26,226 nt of DNA from contig JAUYJQ010000018.1 of NCBI GenBank assembly GCA_030699295.1, positions 1-26,226 of the forward strand, written 5' to 3'. Position numbers and translations under genes: made by a program. The notes beneath the pieces are model-generated. The model was not told the origin of the DNA. It ran no database searches and worked only from the letters and a program-made list of their open reading frames with translations. This document shows, in pieces, positions 6,819 to 14,724 of this stretch (position 1 is its first letter; every line of letters begins with the position of its first letter). The DNA is from Candidatus Beckwithbacteria bacterium. Lineage in GTDB: Bacteria; Patescibacteriota; Microgenomatia; UBA1400; CG1-02-47-37.

Positions 6819-7128
6819 CTTAACCTTACTCAAACCGCTCATAACCGAAAAGACCATGCGTTTGGCCCAAGCCGGTCAGTTTACCTTTAATGTGGCCATT
6901 GCCGCCGCCAAGGGAGCCATTGCCCAGACGGTTGCCACTCAGTTTAAGGTCAATGTGGTTAAAGTCACCACTCTCGGAGTCACCGGCAAAACCAGAAGAA
7001 CCGGTAAAAGGCGCTTGGCGTCAAAGCTGCCGGAGCGTAAAAAAGCCGTGGTCACCCTTAAGGCTGGCCAGATGATCGATTATTTTAAGTTGCCGGAAAA
7101 AGACAAGAAAGCCAAGCCAAAGAAGTAA
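6811..7128 (+). CDS. rplW: 50S ribosomal protein uL23
   Basis: uL23 lies at the tunnel exit and docks SRP, trigger factor and the translocon. The 105-aa product begins LTLLKPLITEKTMRLAQ, typical of the family, and has the TKTRRTGKR-like basic loop (GVTGKTRRTGKRRLASK). The tail is lysine-rich. It overlaps rplD by 8 nt and ends 1 nt before the rplB ATG. Confidence 0.94.
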   Translation: MPNLTLLKPLITEKTMRLAQAGQFTFNVAIAAAKGAIAQTVATQFKVNVVKVTTLGVTGKTRRTGKRRLASKLPERKKAVVTLKAGQMIDYFKLPEKDKKAKPKK

Positions 7129-7129
7129 T

Positions 7130-7960
7130 ATGATACTCAAACGTTCCCGCGCCACCAACCCCTCCCGCCGCCACCGGCTCGATATTAATTATCGGGAGGT
7201 TTTGACCCCGCGCGCTAAGGGGGCCAAGCGCCTGCGGGTGATGTTTAAAAATCACGCCGGCAGAAACCACTCGGGTAAAGTGACCATGCGCCATCAGGGC
7301 GGCGGCCACAAACAGCTCTACCGGGTGATTGATTTTAAACGCGACAAAAAAGACATTCCCGCTAAAGTTTCCAGCATTGAGTACGACCCCAACCGTTCCA
7401 GCTTTATTGCTTTATTAATTTACATCGATGGGGCCAAAAGATATATTCTGGCTCCCCAGGGGTTAGCCGTCGGCCAGGTGGTCATGTCCGGCCCCAAAGC
7501 GCCCATGCGCCCGGGTAATGCCCTGCCTTTAAACCGGATCCCGGTGGGCACACCGGTTCACAACCTGGAAGTCACTCCCGGCAAGGGTGGTCAGCTGTGC
7601 CGCTCAGCCGGCAACAGCGCTATCTTGCAAAGCAAAGATAAGTTCGCCGTGGTTAAGTTGCCTTCAGGTGAAGTTCGGCAGCTGCCCTTGCCTGCCTATG
7701 CTACAATCGGCGTAGTCAGTAACCCTGATCATCAGAATATTTCTTTAGGTAAAGCCGGTCGGAAGCGCCACTTAGGCATTCGTCCCACTGTTCGCGGCAC
7801 GGCCCAACATCCGGACTCGCACCCTCACGGCGGCGGGGAAGGTCGTTCGGGCATTGGTCGGCCGTCACCGCTGTCTCCGTGGGGCAAGAAAACTTTAGGC
7901 AAGAAGACCAGGCGGCCCAAGAAATATTCCAACAAGTATATTTATGGCAAGAAGCAGTAA
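7130..7960 (+). CDS. rplB: 50S ribosomal protein uL2
   Basis: uL2 is needed for subunit association and peptidyl-transferase assembly. The 276-aa product is full length and has RNHSGKVTMRHQGGGHKQLYR near residues 44-64. The conserved C-terminal HPHGGGEGRSGIG segment, with the histidine implicated in PTC function, lies near residue 230, followed by PLSPWGK. The last 17 nt overlap rpsS in another frame. Confidence 0.97.
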   Translation: MILKRSRATNPSRRHRLDINYREVLTPRAKGAKRLRVMFKNHAGRNHSGKVTMRHQGGGHKQLYRVIDFKRDKKDIPAKVSSIEYDPNRSSFIALLIYIDGAKRYILAPQGLAVGQVVMSGPKAPMRPGNALPLNRIPVGTPVHNLEVTPGKGGQLCRSAGNSAILQSKDKFAVVKLPSGEVRQLPLPAYATIGVVSNPDHQNISLGKAGRKRHLGIRPTVRGTAQHPDSHPHGGGEGRSGIGRPSPLSPWGKKTLGKKTRRPKKYSNKYIYGKKQ

Positions 7961-8228
7961 AAAAGGACCATACGTTGACCCGAGGCTTTTGGCAAAAATT
8001 GCCAAGCTCAAGGCTAGCGGCAAAAAAGAGCCGATTAAAACCTGGCTGCGTGCCAGCCAGATCGCGCCGGAATTTGTCGGCCAGACGTTTGCAGTCCATA
8101 ATGGTAAAAAATTTATCGAGGTGTTTATCAACGAAGCCATGGTCGGTCACCGCCTGGGCGAGTTTTCACCGACGCGGACCTTTAGGGGCCACGGCAAAAT
8201 GGTCAAACGGATTGTGAGTAAAACTTAA
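7944..8228 (+). CDS. rpsS: 30S ribosomal protein uS19
   Basis: The 94-aa product begins MARSSKKGPYVDPRLL and contains TWLRASQIAPEFVGQTFAVHNGKKFIEVFI and VGHRLGEFSPTRTFRGHG, the hallmark uS19 segments of the 30S head near uS13. The start lies inside rplB, giving a 17-nt overlap with no SD of its own that I can see. The product is slightly extended at its C-terminus (MVKRIVSKT). Confidence 0.96.
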   Translation: MARSSKKGPYVDPRLLAKIAKLKASGKKEPIKTWLRASQIAPEFVGQTFAVHNGKKFIEVFINEAMVGHRLGEFSPTRTFRGHGKMVKRIVSKT

Positions 8229-8234
8229 AAACAT

Positions 8235-8585
8235 ATGTTAATCAGAGCGCAAAGCACCAATATCAGAACCAGTCCCCGGAAACTCCGCTTGGTGGCTGAT
8301 CTGGTCCGGCCCTTGTCCTTAGACGAGGCTTTAGTTACCTTGAAGCACATAAGAAAACGGGCCGCTCTGCCTTTGGGGAAAACCTTAAGGCAAGCCCAGG
8401 CTAATGCGGTCAGCAACTTTAATCTCCCCAAAGATAAGTTAACCATTAAAACCATTGAGATTAATGTCGGCCCCGTTTATAAGCGCGGCCGGGCGGTCAG
8501 CAAAGGCCGGGGGCACTCGATTAAGAAACGCACCAGCCACATTAAAGTAGTTTTGGAGGGGAATGGGCCAAAAAGTAAATCCTAA
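8235..8585 (+). CDS. rplV: 50S ribosomal protein uL22
   Basis: uL22 contributes its beta-hairpin to the exit-tunnel constriction. The 116-aa product has the family opening RAQSTNIRTSPRKLRLVADL and the conserved hairpin tail NVGPVYKRGRAVSKGRGHSI. The 3' end overlaps rpsC by 23 nt, so the C-terminal basic residues are encoded in sequence shared with the rpsC start. Confidence 0.95.
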   Translation: MLIRAQSTNIRTSPRKLRLVADLVRPLSLDEALVTLKHIRKRAALPLGKTLRQAQANAVSNFNLPKDKLTIKTIEINVGPVYKRGRAVSKGRGHSIKKRTSHIKVVLEGNGPKSKS

Positions 8586-9219
8586 AAGTTTCCGTATGGG
8601 CAGCCTGTTTACCTGGTCAAGCAACTGGTATGCCAAAAAAGGCGACTACAGCCGTTTCTTACTCGAAGACGTTAAGTTGCGGCAATGGCTGTTCGAGCGT
8701 TTGAAATTGGCGGGCATCACTGAGATTAAGATTGACCGGTCGATCAATACTGTCAAAGTGACTTTATCGGTGGCCCGGCCGGGCGTGGTTATCGGCCGGG
8801 GCGGCTCGGGCCTGGAGGAATTAAAAAAAGAAATTGTCAAACGCTTGAAAAATCTGCCGGTCGGCAAGCAGGCCCCTAAGTTGGAACTGCAGGTGGTCGA
8901 GGTCAAAAATCCCGACCTGTCAGCCCGGTTAATTGGTTTAAGGTTGGCCGATCAGCTGCTGCGGCGTTACCCTCACCGCCGGGCGATTGCCCAGCTGCTG
9001 GAAAAAACTATGGCTGCCGGGGCCAAGGGGATTAAAATCATGTTGGCCGGCCGAATCAACGGCGCCGAGATTTCCCGCAAAGAAAAATACTTCAAAGGCT
9101 CGATGCCCTTGTCTACCTTGAGGTCAGACATCGACTATTTCGAGCAACCGGCTTTTACCCAAATGGGCTACGTCGGCATTAAAATCTGGATCTATACCGG
9201 AGAGAGGGCGATGCCCTAA
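8563..9219 (+). CDS. rpsC: 30S ribosomal protein uS3
   Basis: uS3 forms part of the mRNA entry channel and has helicase activity. The 218-aa product begins MGQKVNPKSFRMG and carries a KH domain with the GXXG-type loop IGRGGSG near residues 76-82. The C-terminal domain includes RLADQLLRRYPHRRAIAQ and GAKGIKIMLAGRINGAEISR. The start lies within rplV. rplP begins 3 bp after the stop. Confidence 0.96.
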   Translation: MGQKVNPKSFRMGSLFTWSSNWYAKKGDYSRFLLEDVKLRQWLFERLKLAGITEIKIDRSINTVKVTLSVARPGVVIGRGGSGLEELKKEIVKRLKNLPVGKQAPKLELQVVEVKNPDLSARLIGLRLADQLLRRYPHRRAIAQLLEKTMAAGAKGIKIMLAGRINGAEISRKEKYFKGSMPLSTLRSDIDYFEQPAFTQMGYVGIKIWIYTGERAMP

Positions 9220-9222
9220 ATT

Positions 9223-9630
9223 ATGCTGCAGCCCAAACGACAAAAATACCGCAAACAGTTCCGGGGCACCATGGCCGGAAACGCCAACTCCGGCAATCAC
9301 CTGGAATTCGGCGAGTTTGGTCTAAAAAGCCTGTCTCGGGGCTGGCTGACTGCCAGGCAGATCGAGGCCGCCAGGAAAACTATCGCCCACGAGACGAAAA
9401 GAATCGGCAAGGTTTGGCTGCGGGTGTTTCCTGATAAGCCCTACACCAAAAAAGGCGCCGGCGTCCGCATGGGCGGCGGCAAAGGCGAGATCGAAGGCTA
9501 TGTGGCCGTCATTCGCCCGGGCAGAATGCTTTTTGAGCTGGGCGGCGTCACCGCCGAGTTGGCCCGCGAAGCCTTTCGTCTGGCCGGGCGGAAGTTATCT
9601 TTGAAAACCAAATTTATCCAAAGGTTATGA
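9223..9630 (+). CDS. rplP: 50S ribosomal protein uL16
   Basis: uL16 stabilises A-site tRNA accommodation. The 135-aa product is full length: MLQPKRQKYRKQFRG at the start, then FGLKSLSRGWLTARQIEAAR, and VRMGGGKGEIEGYVAV around the conserved arginine loop. The TGA stop overlaps the ATG of rpmC (ATGA). Confidence 0.96.
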   Translation: MLQPKRQKYRKQFRGTMAGNANSGNHLEFGEFGLKSLSRGWLTARQIEAARKTIAHETKRIGKVWLRVFPDKPYTKKGAGVRMGGGKGEIEGYVAVIRPGRMLFELGGVTAELAREAFRLAGRKLSLKTKFIQRL

Positions 9631-9791
9631 AATTAAAAGATATTAACTTATTCAAAACTAAGCCCAAAGCCGAGCTCCAGGCAATGTTGCCCGGTTTATT
9701 ACTTAAGCTCCAGGAGTTAAAGCTCAAACAAGCTAATGCTTCAGAAGTAAAATATAAAATAGCCTTGATAAAAACTCTATGCAACAACTAA
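9627..9791 (+). CDS. rpmC: 50S ribosomal protein uL29 (short form)
   Basis: A 54-aa frame starts at the ATGA overlap with rplP and ends 13 nt inside rpsQ. It begins MKLKDINLFKTKPKAELQAM and ends with a helix rich in K, L and Q. This is the two-helix pattern of uL29, which sits at the tunnel exit beside uL23. It is shorter than the usual 60-70 aa and lacks the classic 'LR.qlA.g.len..rir..rR.iAri' wording in full. Position between rplP and rpsQ is the decisive evidence. Confidence 0.86.
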   Translation: MKLKDINLFKTKPKAELQAMLPGLLLKLQELKLKQANASEVKYKIALIKTLCNN

Positions 9792-10003
9792 CCGGAACCG
9801 TTTTAAGTTTAAGCAGCCTGAAAACCGTCAAGGTCCAGGTCGTCAGGCGCTGGACTCACCCGCTCTACCATAAAACCCTGACTAAGAAAAAGAACTACCT
9901 GGTCCACTGTGAGCTCGACGTCCAGCCCGGCGATAAAGTAATTTTAGGTCCGATTCGGCCGATGAGCAAAATGAAAAAATGGCAACTGGTTAAGAAACTA
10001 TGA
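9779..10003 (+). CDS. rpsQ: 30S ribosomal protein uS17
   Basis: The 74-aa product has the OB-fold pattern of uS17: LTGTVLSLSSLKTVKVQV, then HPLYHKTLTKKKNYLVH and the conserved C-terminal PGDKVILGPIRPMSK segment. The start is inside rpmC, and the stop overlaps rplN by 4 nt. Confidence 0.95.
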   Translation: MQQLTGTVLSLSSLKTVKVQVVRRWTHPLYHKTLTKKKNYLVHCELDVQPGDKVILGPIRPMSKMKKWQLVKKL

Positions 10004-10374
10004 TTCAACTCAGATCAATTTTAAAAATTGCCGATAATTCCGGCGCCAAAGACATCAGGGTCATCCTGGTCCACGGCGGCTCCCGGCGGCGTTTTGGCAG
10101 TTTAGGCGATCTGGTGACGGCCTCAGTCTTTCGGGCCCATCCCCAGGGCCAGGTAAAGGGCGGCGAAGTGGTCAAAGCAGTGATCGTTCGAACCAGAAAA
10201 GAAGTCGGCCGCCCGGATGGCTCCTATATTAGGTTTGACGACAACGCCGCCGTCATTTTAGAAGTCGTGGCCACCAAAGAACCCAAGGGCACCCGGATTT
10301 TTGGCCCCATCGCCCGGGAGTTAAAAGACAAAGGTTTTAATAAAATTGCCTCGCTGGCCCCGGAGGTACTTTGA
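10000..10374 (+). CDS. rplN: 50S ribosomal protein uL14
   Basis: uL14 forms inter-subunit bridges and binds the silencing factor RsfS. The 124-aa product has the family start MIQLRSILKIADNSGAKDIRVI, the VKGGEVVKAVIVRTRKE core, IRFDDNAAVIL, and the C-terminal GTRIFGPIARELK and KIASLAPEVL. It is full length. rplX follows after 1 bp. Confidence 0.97.
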   Translation: MIQLRSILKIADNSGAKDIRVILVHGGSRRRFGSLGDLVTASVFRAHPQGQVKGGEVVKAVIVRTRKEVGRPDGSYIRFDDNAAVILEVVATKEPKGTRIFGPIARELKDKGFNKIASLAPEVL

Positions 10375-10375
10375 G

Positions 10376-10678
10376 ATGAAACTAAAAATCGGCGACACTG
10401 TCAAAGTCACCCTGGGTAAAGACCGGGGTAAAACCGGCAAAATCGAGCGGGTTTTGCCCCGTACCCAGGCCGTGGTGGTCGCCGGAACTAACATGTACAA
10501 GAAACACGTTAAACGGTCCGGGGACAAAGCCGGCCAGATTGTCGAATTACCCCGGCCTTTGGCTGTGGCAAAAGTGGCTTTAATTTGTCCTCACTGCCAT
10601 CAACCGACCCGGGTGGGTTACCAGATAGAAAAAACTAAAAAATTAAGAATCTGCCGTAAGTGCAAGGCCAAACTATGA
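10376..10678 (+). CDS. rplX: 50S ribosomal protein uL24 with zinc-ribbon-like cysteines
   Basis: uL24 starts large-subunit assembly. The ATG at 10376 is chosen over an in-frame one at 10346 because the family begins with a short strand and the KOW motif (KIGDTVKVTLGKDRGKTGKI). The 100-aa product carries CPHC and CRKC pairs in its C-terminal half, a likely zinc site as found in many bacterial uL24 proteins. It overlaps rplE by 4 nt. Confidence 0.94.
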   Translation: MKLKIGDTVKVTLGKDRGKTGKIERVLPRTQAVVVAGTNMYKKHVKRSGDKAGQIVELPRPLAVAKVALICPHCHQPTRVGYQIEKTKKLRICRKCKAKL

Positions 10679-11217
10679 ATCGTTTAAAAGCCAAGTACTT
10701 TAAAGAAATCGTTCCGGCTCTAAAGCAGGAGCTCAAATTAACTCATGATTTGGCCGTGCCGCGTTTAACCAAAATAGTTTTAAATATAGGTATTAAAGAC
10801 GGGGCCGGTGATAAGGGCGTGGTCAAAAAAGTGGCCGAGACTTTAAGTTTAATTGCCGGTCAAAAAGCGGTTACCACCCGGGCGCGTCGGGCCGAAGCGG
10901 CTTTTAAAATCCGTTTAAACGATCCGATCGGTGCCATGGCCACCTTGCGGGGCGAGCGGATGTACGATTTTTTGGATAAGCTGATCAGCATTGTTTTACC
11001 TAGGGTGCGCGACTTTCAGGGAGTGGCCCGGACCAGTTTTGACGGCCGGGGCAACTATTCGTTAGGCTTTGCCGAACAGGTCGTTTTCCATGAGGTCGAC
11101 TATGATACAATCGATAGCGTTCGCGGTTTACAGGTGACTCTGGTCACCAGCGCCGCTAGCGATCAATCAGCCCAGCGCCTATTAGAATTATTAGGATTAC
11201 CTTTTCAACATGGCTAA
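10675..11217 (+). CDS. rplE: 50S ribosomal protein uL5
   Basis: uL5 binds 5S rRNA in the central protuberance. The start at 10675 (ATGA overlap with rplX) fits the family N-terminus MNRLKAKYFKEIVPAL. The 180-aa product shows VPRLTKIVLNIGI, QKAVTTRARRAEAAFKIR, MYDFLDKLISIVLPRVRDFQG and the end in which 'TSAASDQSAQRLLELLG' replaces the usual 'TTAkTDeEAreLL..lg'. It overlaps rpsN by 8 nt. Confidence 0.96.
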   Translation: MNRLKAKYFKEIVPALKQELKLTHDLAVPRLTKIVLNIGIKDGAGDKGVVKKVAETLSLIAGQKAVTTRARRAEAAFKIRLNDPIGAMATLRGERMYDFLDKLISIVLPRVRDFQGVARTSFDGRGNYSLGFAEQVVFHEVDYDTIDSVRGLQVTLVTSAASDQSAQRLLELLGLPFQHG

Positions 11218-11395
11218 AGTTAAATTTTGGGTCAAACAAAACCAAACGGCAAAATTTACTACCCGGCAGAGAAACCGCTGCCGTCTTTGCGGCCGCCCCC
11301 GGGGGTTTATGCGTTTTTTTGGCATCTGCCGTCTCTGTTTTAGAAATTTGGCCGCCAAGGGTGAGCTTCCCGGGGTCACCAAGGCCAGCTGGTAA
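11210..11395 (+). CDS. rpsN: 30S ribosomal protein uS14, zinc-binding type
   Basis: The 61-aa product is the short, zinc-binding (type Z) uS14 with CRLC and CRLC pairs separated by GRPRGFMRFFGI. The family C-terminus (FRNLAAKGELPGVTKASW) is intact. It starts inside rplE. Its position between rplE and rpsH is canonical. Confidence 0.97.
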   Translation: MAKVKFWVKQNQTAKFTTRQRNRCRLCGRPRGFMRFFGICRLCFRNLAAKGELPGVTKASW

Positions 11396-11399
11396 TTTT

Positions 11400-11774
11400 A
11401 TGTTATCCGATCCACTCGCTGATTTACTAACCAGAATTAAAAATGCCGCCATGGCCAAACACCAAGGTTTAGAGGTGCCGTACTCCAGGAATAAAGAAGA
11501 GTTGGTTAAGCTGCTGGTCAAAACCGGGAGGATTGGCAGTTATGAAGTCATCGGATTAAAAACCAAACGTCAGCTGGCCATCTCTAAGTTGAATCTTGAG
11601 TCAGCCAAACGTTTGTCCAAGCCGGGTATGCGCCTCTACGCCGGCTACAAAGAGCTGAGTCTTTATCTTCGCGGCCGGGGAGAAACGATTTTATCCACCT
11701 CCAAAGGCTTAATGACTGCCAGAGATGCCTACAAACAAAAATTAGGCGGGGAGCTGTTATGCAAAGTGGTGTAA
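11400..11774 (+). CDS. rpsH: 30S ribosomal protein uS8
   Basis: uS8 is a primary 16S-binding protein and, in E. coli, the spc operon repressor. The start at 11400 gives the family opening SDPLADLLTRIKNAAMAKH. The in-frame ATG at 11319 lies within rpsN and is rejected. The 124-aa product ends with LSTSKGLMTARDAYKQKLGGELLCKVV, matching the conserved 'STS.Glmt..eA.....GGe.l..v'. It overlaps rplF by 16 nt. Confidence 0.96.
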   Translation: MLSDPLADLLTRIKNAAMAKHQGLEVPYSRNKEELVKLLVKTGRIGSYEVIGLKTKRQLAISKLNLESAKRLSKPGMRLYAGYKELSLYLRGRGETILSTSKGLMTARDAYKQKLGGELLCKVV

Positions 11775-12226
11775 CGGTCGAAACTAAAGGTAAAAAAATT
11801 ATCGTCAAAACCGCTAAAGGCGAGTTAACTTTTACTCTGCCAAATAGCGGTAATGCTGACGCTGATGCCGGCACTAAGCGCAGCTTAATTGCCAATGCGA
11901 TTACCGGTTTGACCACCGGCTTTAGTAAAACCCTGGAAATTCAGGGCACCGGCTACAAAGCCATGCCTAAAGACAAAGGCTTGGAGCTGTCTTTGGGGTA
12001 TTCTCATCCGATTCAGTTTAACCCACCCGAGGGTGTTACGCTCGAGGTTAAAGATAACCGGTTGATCACCGTTACCGGCGCCGACAAATATTTAGTCGGC
12101 CAGGCAGCCGCCAATCTCAGGCGCCTGCGCCCGCCCGATGTTTATAAAGGCAAAGGGGTTCGTTACCAGGGTGAAGTCATCAAGTTAAAACCGGGGAAAG
12201 CCGCCAAAACCGGTACAGAAGCTTAA
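11759..12226 (+). CDS. rplF: 50S ribosomal protein uL6, shortened
   Basis: uL6 lies near the sarcin-ricin loop and factor-binding site. At 155 aa it is about 20 residues shorter than usual. It starts at the equivalent of 'GVTV' and lacks the usual S-R-I-G-K-K-P-I opening. The N-terminal domain linker is also compressed. The C-terminal domain is well kept (GTGYKAMPKDKGLELSLGYSHPI, LRRLRPPDVYKGKGVRY). No upstream in-frame alternative restores the missing part without running into rpsH. Confidence 0.93.
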   Translation: MQSGVTVETKGKKIIVKTAKGELTFTLPNSGNADADAGTKRSLIANAITGLTTGFSKTLEIQGTGYKAMPKDKGLELSLGYSHPIQFNPPEGVTLEVKDNRLITVTGADKYLVGQAAANLRRLRPPDVYKGKGVRYQGEVIKLKPGKAAKTGTEA

Positions 12227-12228
12227 AT

Positions 12229-12528
12229 ATGTTAAGACAAAAGAGAAAAATGCGGGTCAGAGGCCGGTTACGGATGCGTTCCGACCGACCGCGCTTGAGT
12301 GTCTTTCGTTCGCTTAAGTTTATCTATGCTCAGATCATCGATGATAAAAAAAGACTCACTATAGTAGCTGCTTGGGGCAAAGACCCTAAAGAAGTCGGCC
12401 AGAAATTGGCTGCCAAAGCCAAGCTAAAGAAGATTGTCAAAGTCGTTTTTGACCGCGGTGCTTATCAATATCATGGTAGAATCAAAGCCTTAGCCGAAGC
12501 GGCCCGGGCCGGAGGTTTAGACTTTTAA
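12229..12528 (+). CDS. rplR: 50S ribosomal protein uL18
   Basis: uL18 binds 5S rRNA with uL5. The 99-aa product is short for the family (about 115-120 aa) but has RPRLSVFRSLKFIYAQIIDD, the KIVKVVFDRGAYQYHGRIKALAEAARAGGL C-terminal signature and a basic N-terminus. It is separated from rplF by 2 bp and from rpsE by 1 bp. Confidence 0.94.
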   Translation: MLRQKRKMRVRGRLRMRSDRPRLSVFRSLKFIYAQIIDDKKRLTIVAAWGKDPKEVGQKLAAKAKLKKIVKVVFDRGAYQYHGRIKALAEAARAGGLDF

Positions 12529-12529
12529 T

Positions 12530-13018
12530 ATGTACAACCGTGATGATAGAGATAAAGAGTTTGACGAACGGGTGATGCAGGTCAGCCGGGTGTCCAAAAA
12601 AACCAGGGGCGGCAACCGGATCGGTTTTTCGGTGTTAATGGTCGTCGGGGATAAAAAAAGCCGGGTCGGCGTCGGCTTAGGTAAAGCGCCGGATGTGCTC
12701 TCGGCCATCAAAAAAGGCGCCAGGTTAGCCAAAAAACGCCTGGTGACTGTGCCCTTAAAAAACACCACCATTCCTCATGATATCCGGGTCAAGTTTGGAG
12801 CAGCGGAAGTGCTGCTTAAGCCGGCGCCTCCGGGCTCGGGCGTGATTGCCGGCGGAGCCGTCCGGGCGGTGGTTGAAGCCGCCGGTATCAAAGACATTTC
12901 CAGCAAGGTGCTGGGCACCAGAAACCAAGCCACCAACGTGTATGCCACCATTAAAGCCCTTAAGTTATTAAAACCGGCCCCAGAAGGAGTCAAACATGAC
13001 ACTCGAAAAACTACCTAA
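12530..13018 (+). CDS. rpsE: 30S ribosomal protein uS5
   Basis: uS5 works with uS4 and uS12 in decoding fidelity. The 162-aa product contains the N-terminal dsRBD-like part (VSRVSKKTRGGNRIGFSVLMVVGD) and the C-terminal part with PPGSGVIAGGAVRAVVEAAGIKDISSKVLGTRNQATNVYATIKALK. Its 3' end overlaps rplO by 23 nt. The rpmD gene that most bacteria have next is absent. Confidence 0.97.
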   Translation: MYNRDDRDKEFDERVMQVSRVSKKTRGGNRIGFSVLMVVGDKKSRVGVGLGKAPDVLSAIKKGARLAKKRLVTVPLKNTTIPHDIRVKFGAAEVLLKPAPPGSGVIAGGAVRAVVEAAGIKDISSKVLGTRNQATNVYATIKALKLLKPAPEGVKHDTRKTT

Positions 13019-13445
13019 AACCACTAAGTCTTCAAAAAAACGCTTGGGCCGGGGTTACGGCTCGGGTAAAGGCGGTCACACTGCCGGCCGGGGCCAAAAA
13101 GGCCAAAAGACCCGGGGTAAACTGCCTCTTTATTTTGAAGGTTCAAAAATGAGGAAAAGCTTGATCCGCCGCCTGCCGATGCTGCGGGGAAAAATGAGGT
13201 TTAAGTCGGTCAGCGGCAAACCGATAATTTTAAACTTAAAACACTTAAATCTTTTACCCAAAGGAACGCTAGTTGACGTTGACGCCTTAATTAAGCACGG
13301 CCTGTTAGAAGCGGCTGCGGCCCGCCTGCCGGTCAAGATTTTGGGCGACGGCGAACTAACTCACCCGTTAACCGTGGCCTTAGAGACTTCCAAGAGTGCG
13401 GCCAAGAAAATTGAGAAAGCCGGGGGAAAAGTAGTCGCCAAATAA
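12996..13445 (+). CDS. rplO: 50S ribosomal protein uL15
   Basis: The 149-aa product has the glycine-rich uL15 extension KKRLGRGYGSGKGGHTAGRGQKGQKTR and the C-terminal globular domain with VKILGDGELTHPLTVALETSKSAAKKIEKAGG. The start lies inside rpsE after AGAAGGAG, a usable SD. secY begins directly after the stop. Confidence 0.96.
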   Translation: MTLEKLPKTTKSSKKRLGRGYGSGKGGHTAGRGQKGQKTRGKLPLYFEGSKMRKSLIRRLPMLRGKMRFKSVSGKPIILNLKHLNLLPKGTLVDVDALIKHGLLEAAAARLPVKILGDGELTHPLTVALETSKSAAKKIEKAGGKVVAK

Positions 13446-14723
13446 ATGCCCAATATTTTAACTGTCATTACAAACGTCTGGAAGGCCAGGGACCTGCGGC
13501 GCAAGTTTTTAATCACCCTGGCAATTTTAGCCATATTCCGTTTGTTAGCAGTGATTCCGGTTCCGGGCATTGACCGCCAGGCGCTAGCCCAGCTTTTTTC
13601 CGGCAACCAAATCTTGGGCTTGCTCGACATTTTCTCCGGCGGCACTTTAGCCAATTTTTCGATTCTGGCTTTGGGGTTGGCGCCCTACATCAACGCTTCG
13701 ATTGTGCTCCAGCTGTTAACTATGATTTTCCCCAAACTGGAAGCTTTATCCAAAGAGGGCGAGTTTGGCCGGGAGAAAATTAACCAGTATACCCGACTAC
13801 TTACAGTGCCTTTATCAGCGGTCCAGGCGGTGGGTATGGTGGCACTCCTTAAAAACCAGCAGATCATCAGTTTTGCTCAGCCTTTGTCAGTCGTTAACGT
13901 GGTCTTCACCATGATTGCCGGGACGATGCTGCTGGTGTGGCTTGGCGAACTGCTAACCGAGTTTGGCGTCGGCAACGGCATCTCGGTGTTGATTTTTGCC
14001 GGCATTGTCGGCCGCCTGCCGATATCTTTGCTTCAAACCGGAGCCATCAGCCAGACGCTGTCAATGTTTAACCTGGTTATATTTATCGCTTTGGCTTTAG
14101 CGGTCATCGTTGGTATTGTTTATGTTAACGAAGCTACCCGTCAGATTACCGTCCGTTATGCCCGGCGCCCAACTTCAGCCACCGGCGGCCAATCGACCCA
14201 TTTGCCTTTGCGGGTCAACCAGGCCGGCGTTATTCCGATTATCTTTGCCGTATCCTTAGTGGTTATGCCCTCGATTGTCGGCGGGTATTTATTACAGCTC
14301 AATCAGCCCCAGATAGCGGCAGTGGCCAGTTTCTTAACTACCACTTTTGACCCGAACCGCTGGTCTTATCATGTTATCTATTTTTTCCTGGTGTTTGGCT
14401 TTACTTATTTTTATACCGCGGTCACTTTCAACCCGGATAAAATCAGCGACGAGATCAAAAAATACGGCGGCTTTATTCCCGGTATCCGCCCGGGGCGGGC
14501 GACTGCCGACTACCTGTCGTTTGTCTTAAATCGGATTACCCTGGCCGGCGGCCTGTTTTTGGGAGCGGTAGCGGTTCTACCCTCTTTGGTTCAGGGGGCA
14601 ACCGGCATTTCCACCTTGACTCTCGGCGGCACCGGGATTTTAATCGTAGTATCAGTGGTTTTGGAAATTTCCAAGAATTTAGAATCACAGCTGATCATGA
14701 GAAATTACGACTCTTTCCTCTAA
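13446..14723 (+). CDS. secY: Protein translocase subunit SecY
   Basis: SecY is the channel of the Sec translocon in the cytoplasmic membrane. The 425-aa product shows about ten hydrophobic segments. Family landmarks are the RLLAVIPVPGIDRQAL first periplasmic region, LGLAPYINASIVLQLLTMIFP (plug and TM2), the cytosolic loop with RRPTSATGGQSTHLPLRVNQAGVIP, and KKYGGFIPGIRPGRATADYL. The gene starts immediately after rplO and adk follows after 1 bp, a conserved order. Confidence 0.97.
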   Translation: MPNILTVITNVWKARDLRRKFLITLAILAIFRLLAVIPVPGIDRQALAQLFSGNQILGLLDIFSGGTLANFSILALGLAPYINASIVLQLLTMIFPKLEALSKEGEFGREKINQYTRLLTVPLSAVQAVGMVALLKNQQIISFAQPLSVVNVVFTMIAGTMLLVWLGELLTEFGVGNGISVLIFAGIVGRLPISLLQTGAISQTLSMFNLVIFIALALAVIVGIVYVNEATRQITVRYARRPTSATGGQSTHLPLRVNQAGVIPIIFAVSLVVMPSIVGGYLLQLNQPQIAAVASFLTTTFDPNRWSYHVIYFFLVFGFTYFYTAVTFNPDKISDEIKKYGGFIPGIRPGRATADYLSFVLNRITLAGGLFLGAVAVLPSLVQGATGISTLTLGGTGILIVVSVVLEISKNLESQLIMRNYDSFL

Positions 14724-14724
14724 T

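Noticed and set aside
11197..11521. Minus-strand frames opposite rpsN and rpsH
   Set aside because: Antisense shadows of well-supported ribosomal-protein genes without any motif of their own.
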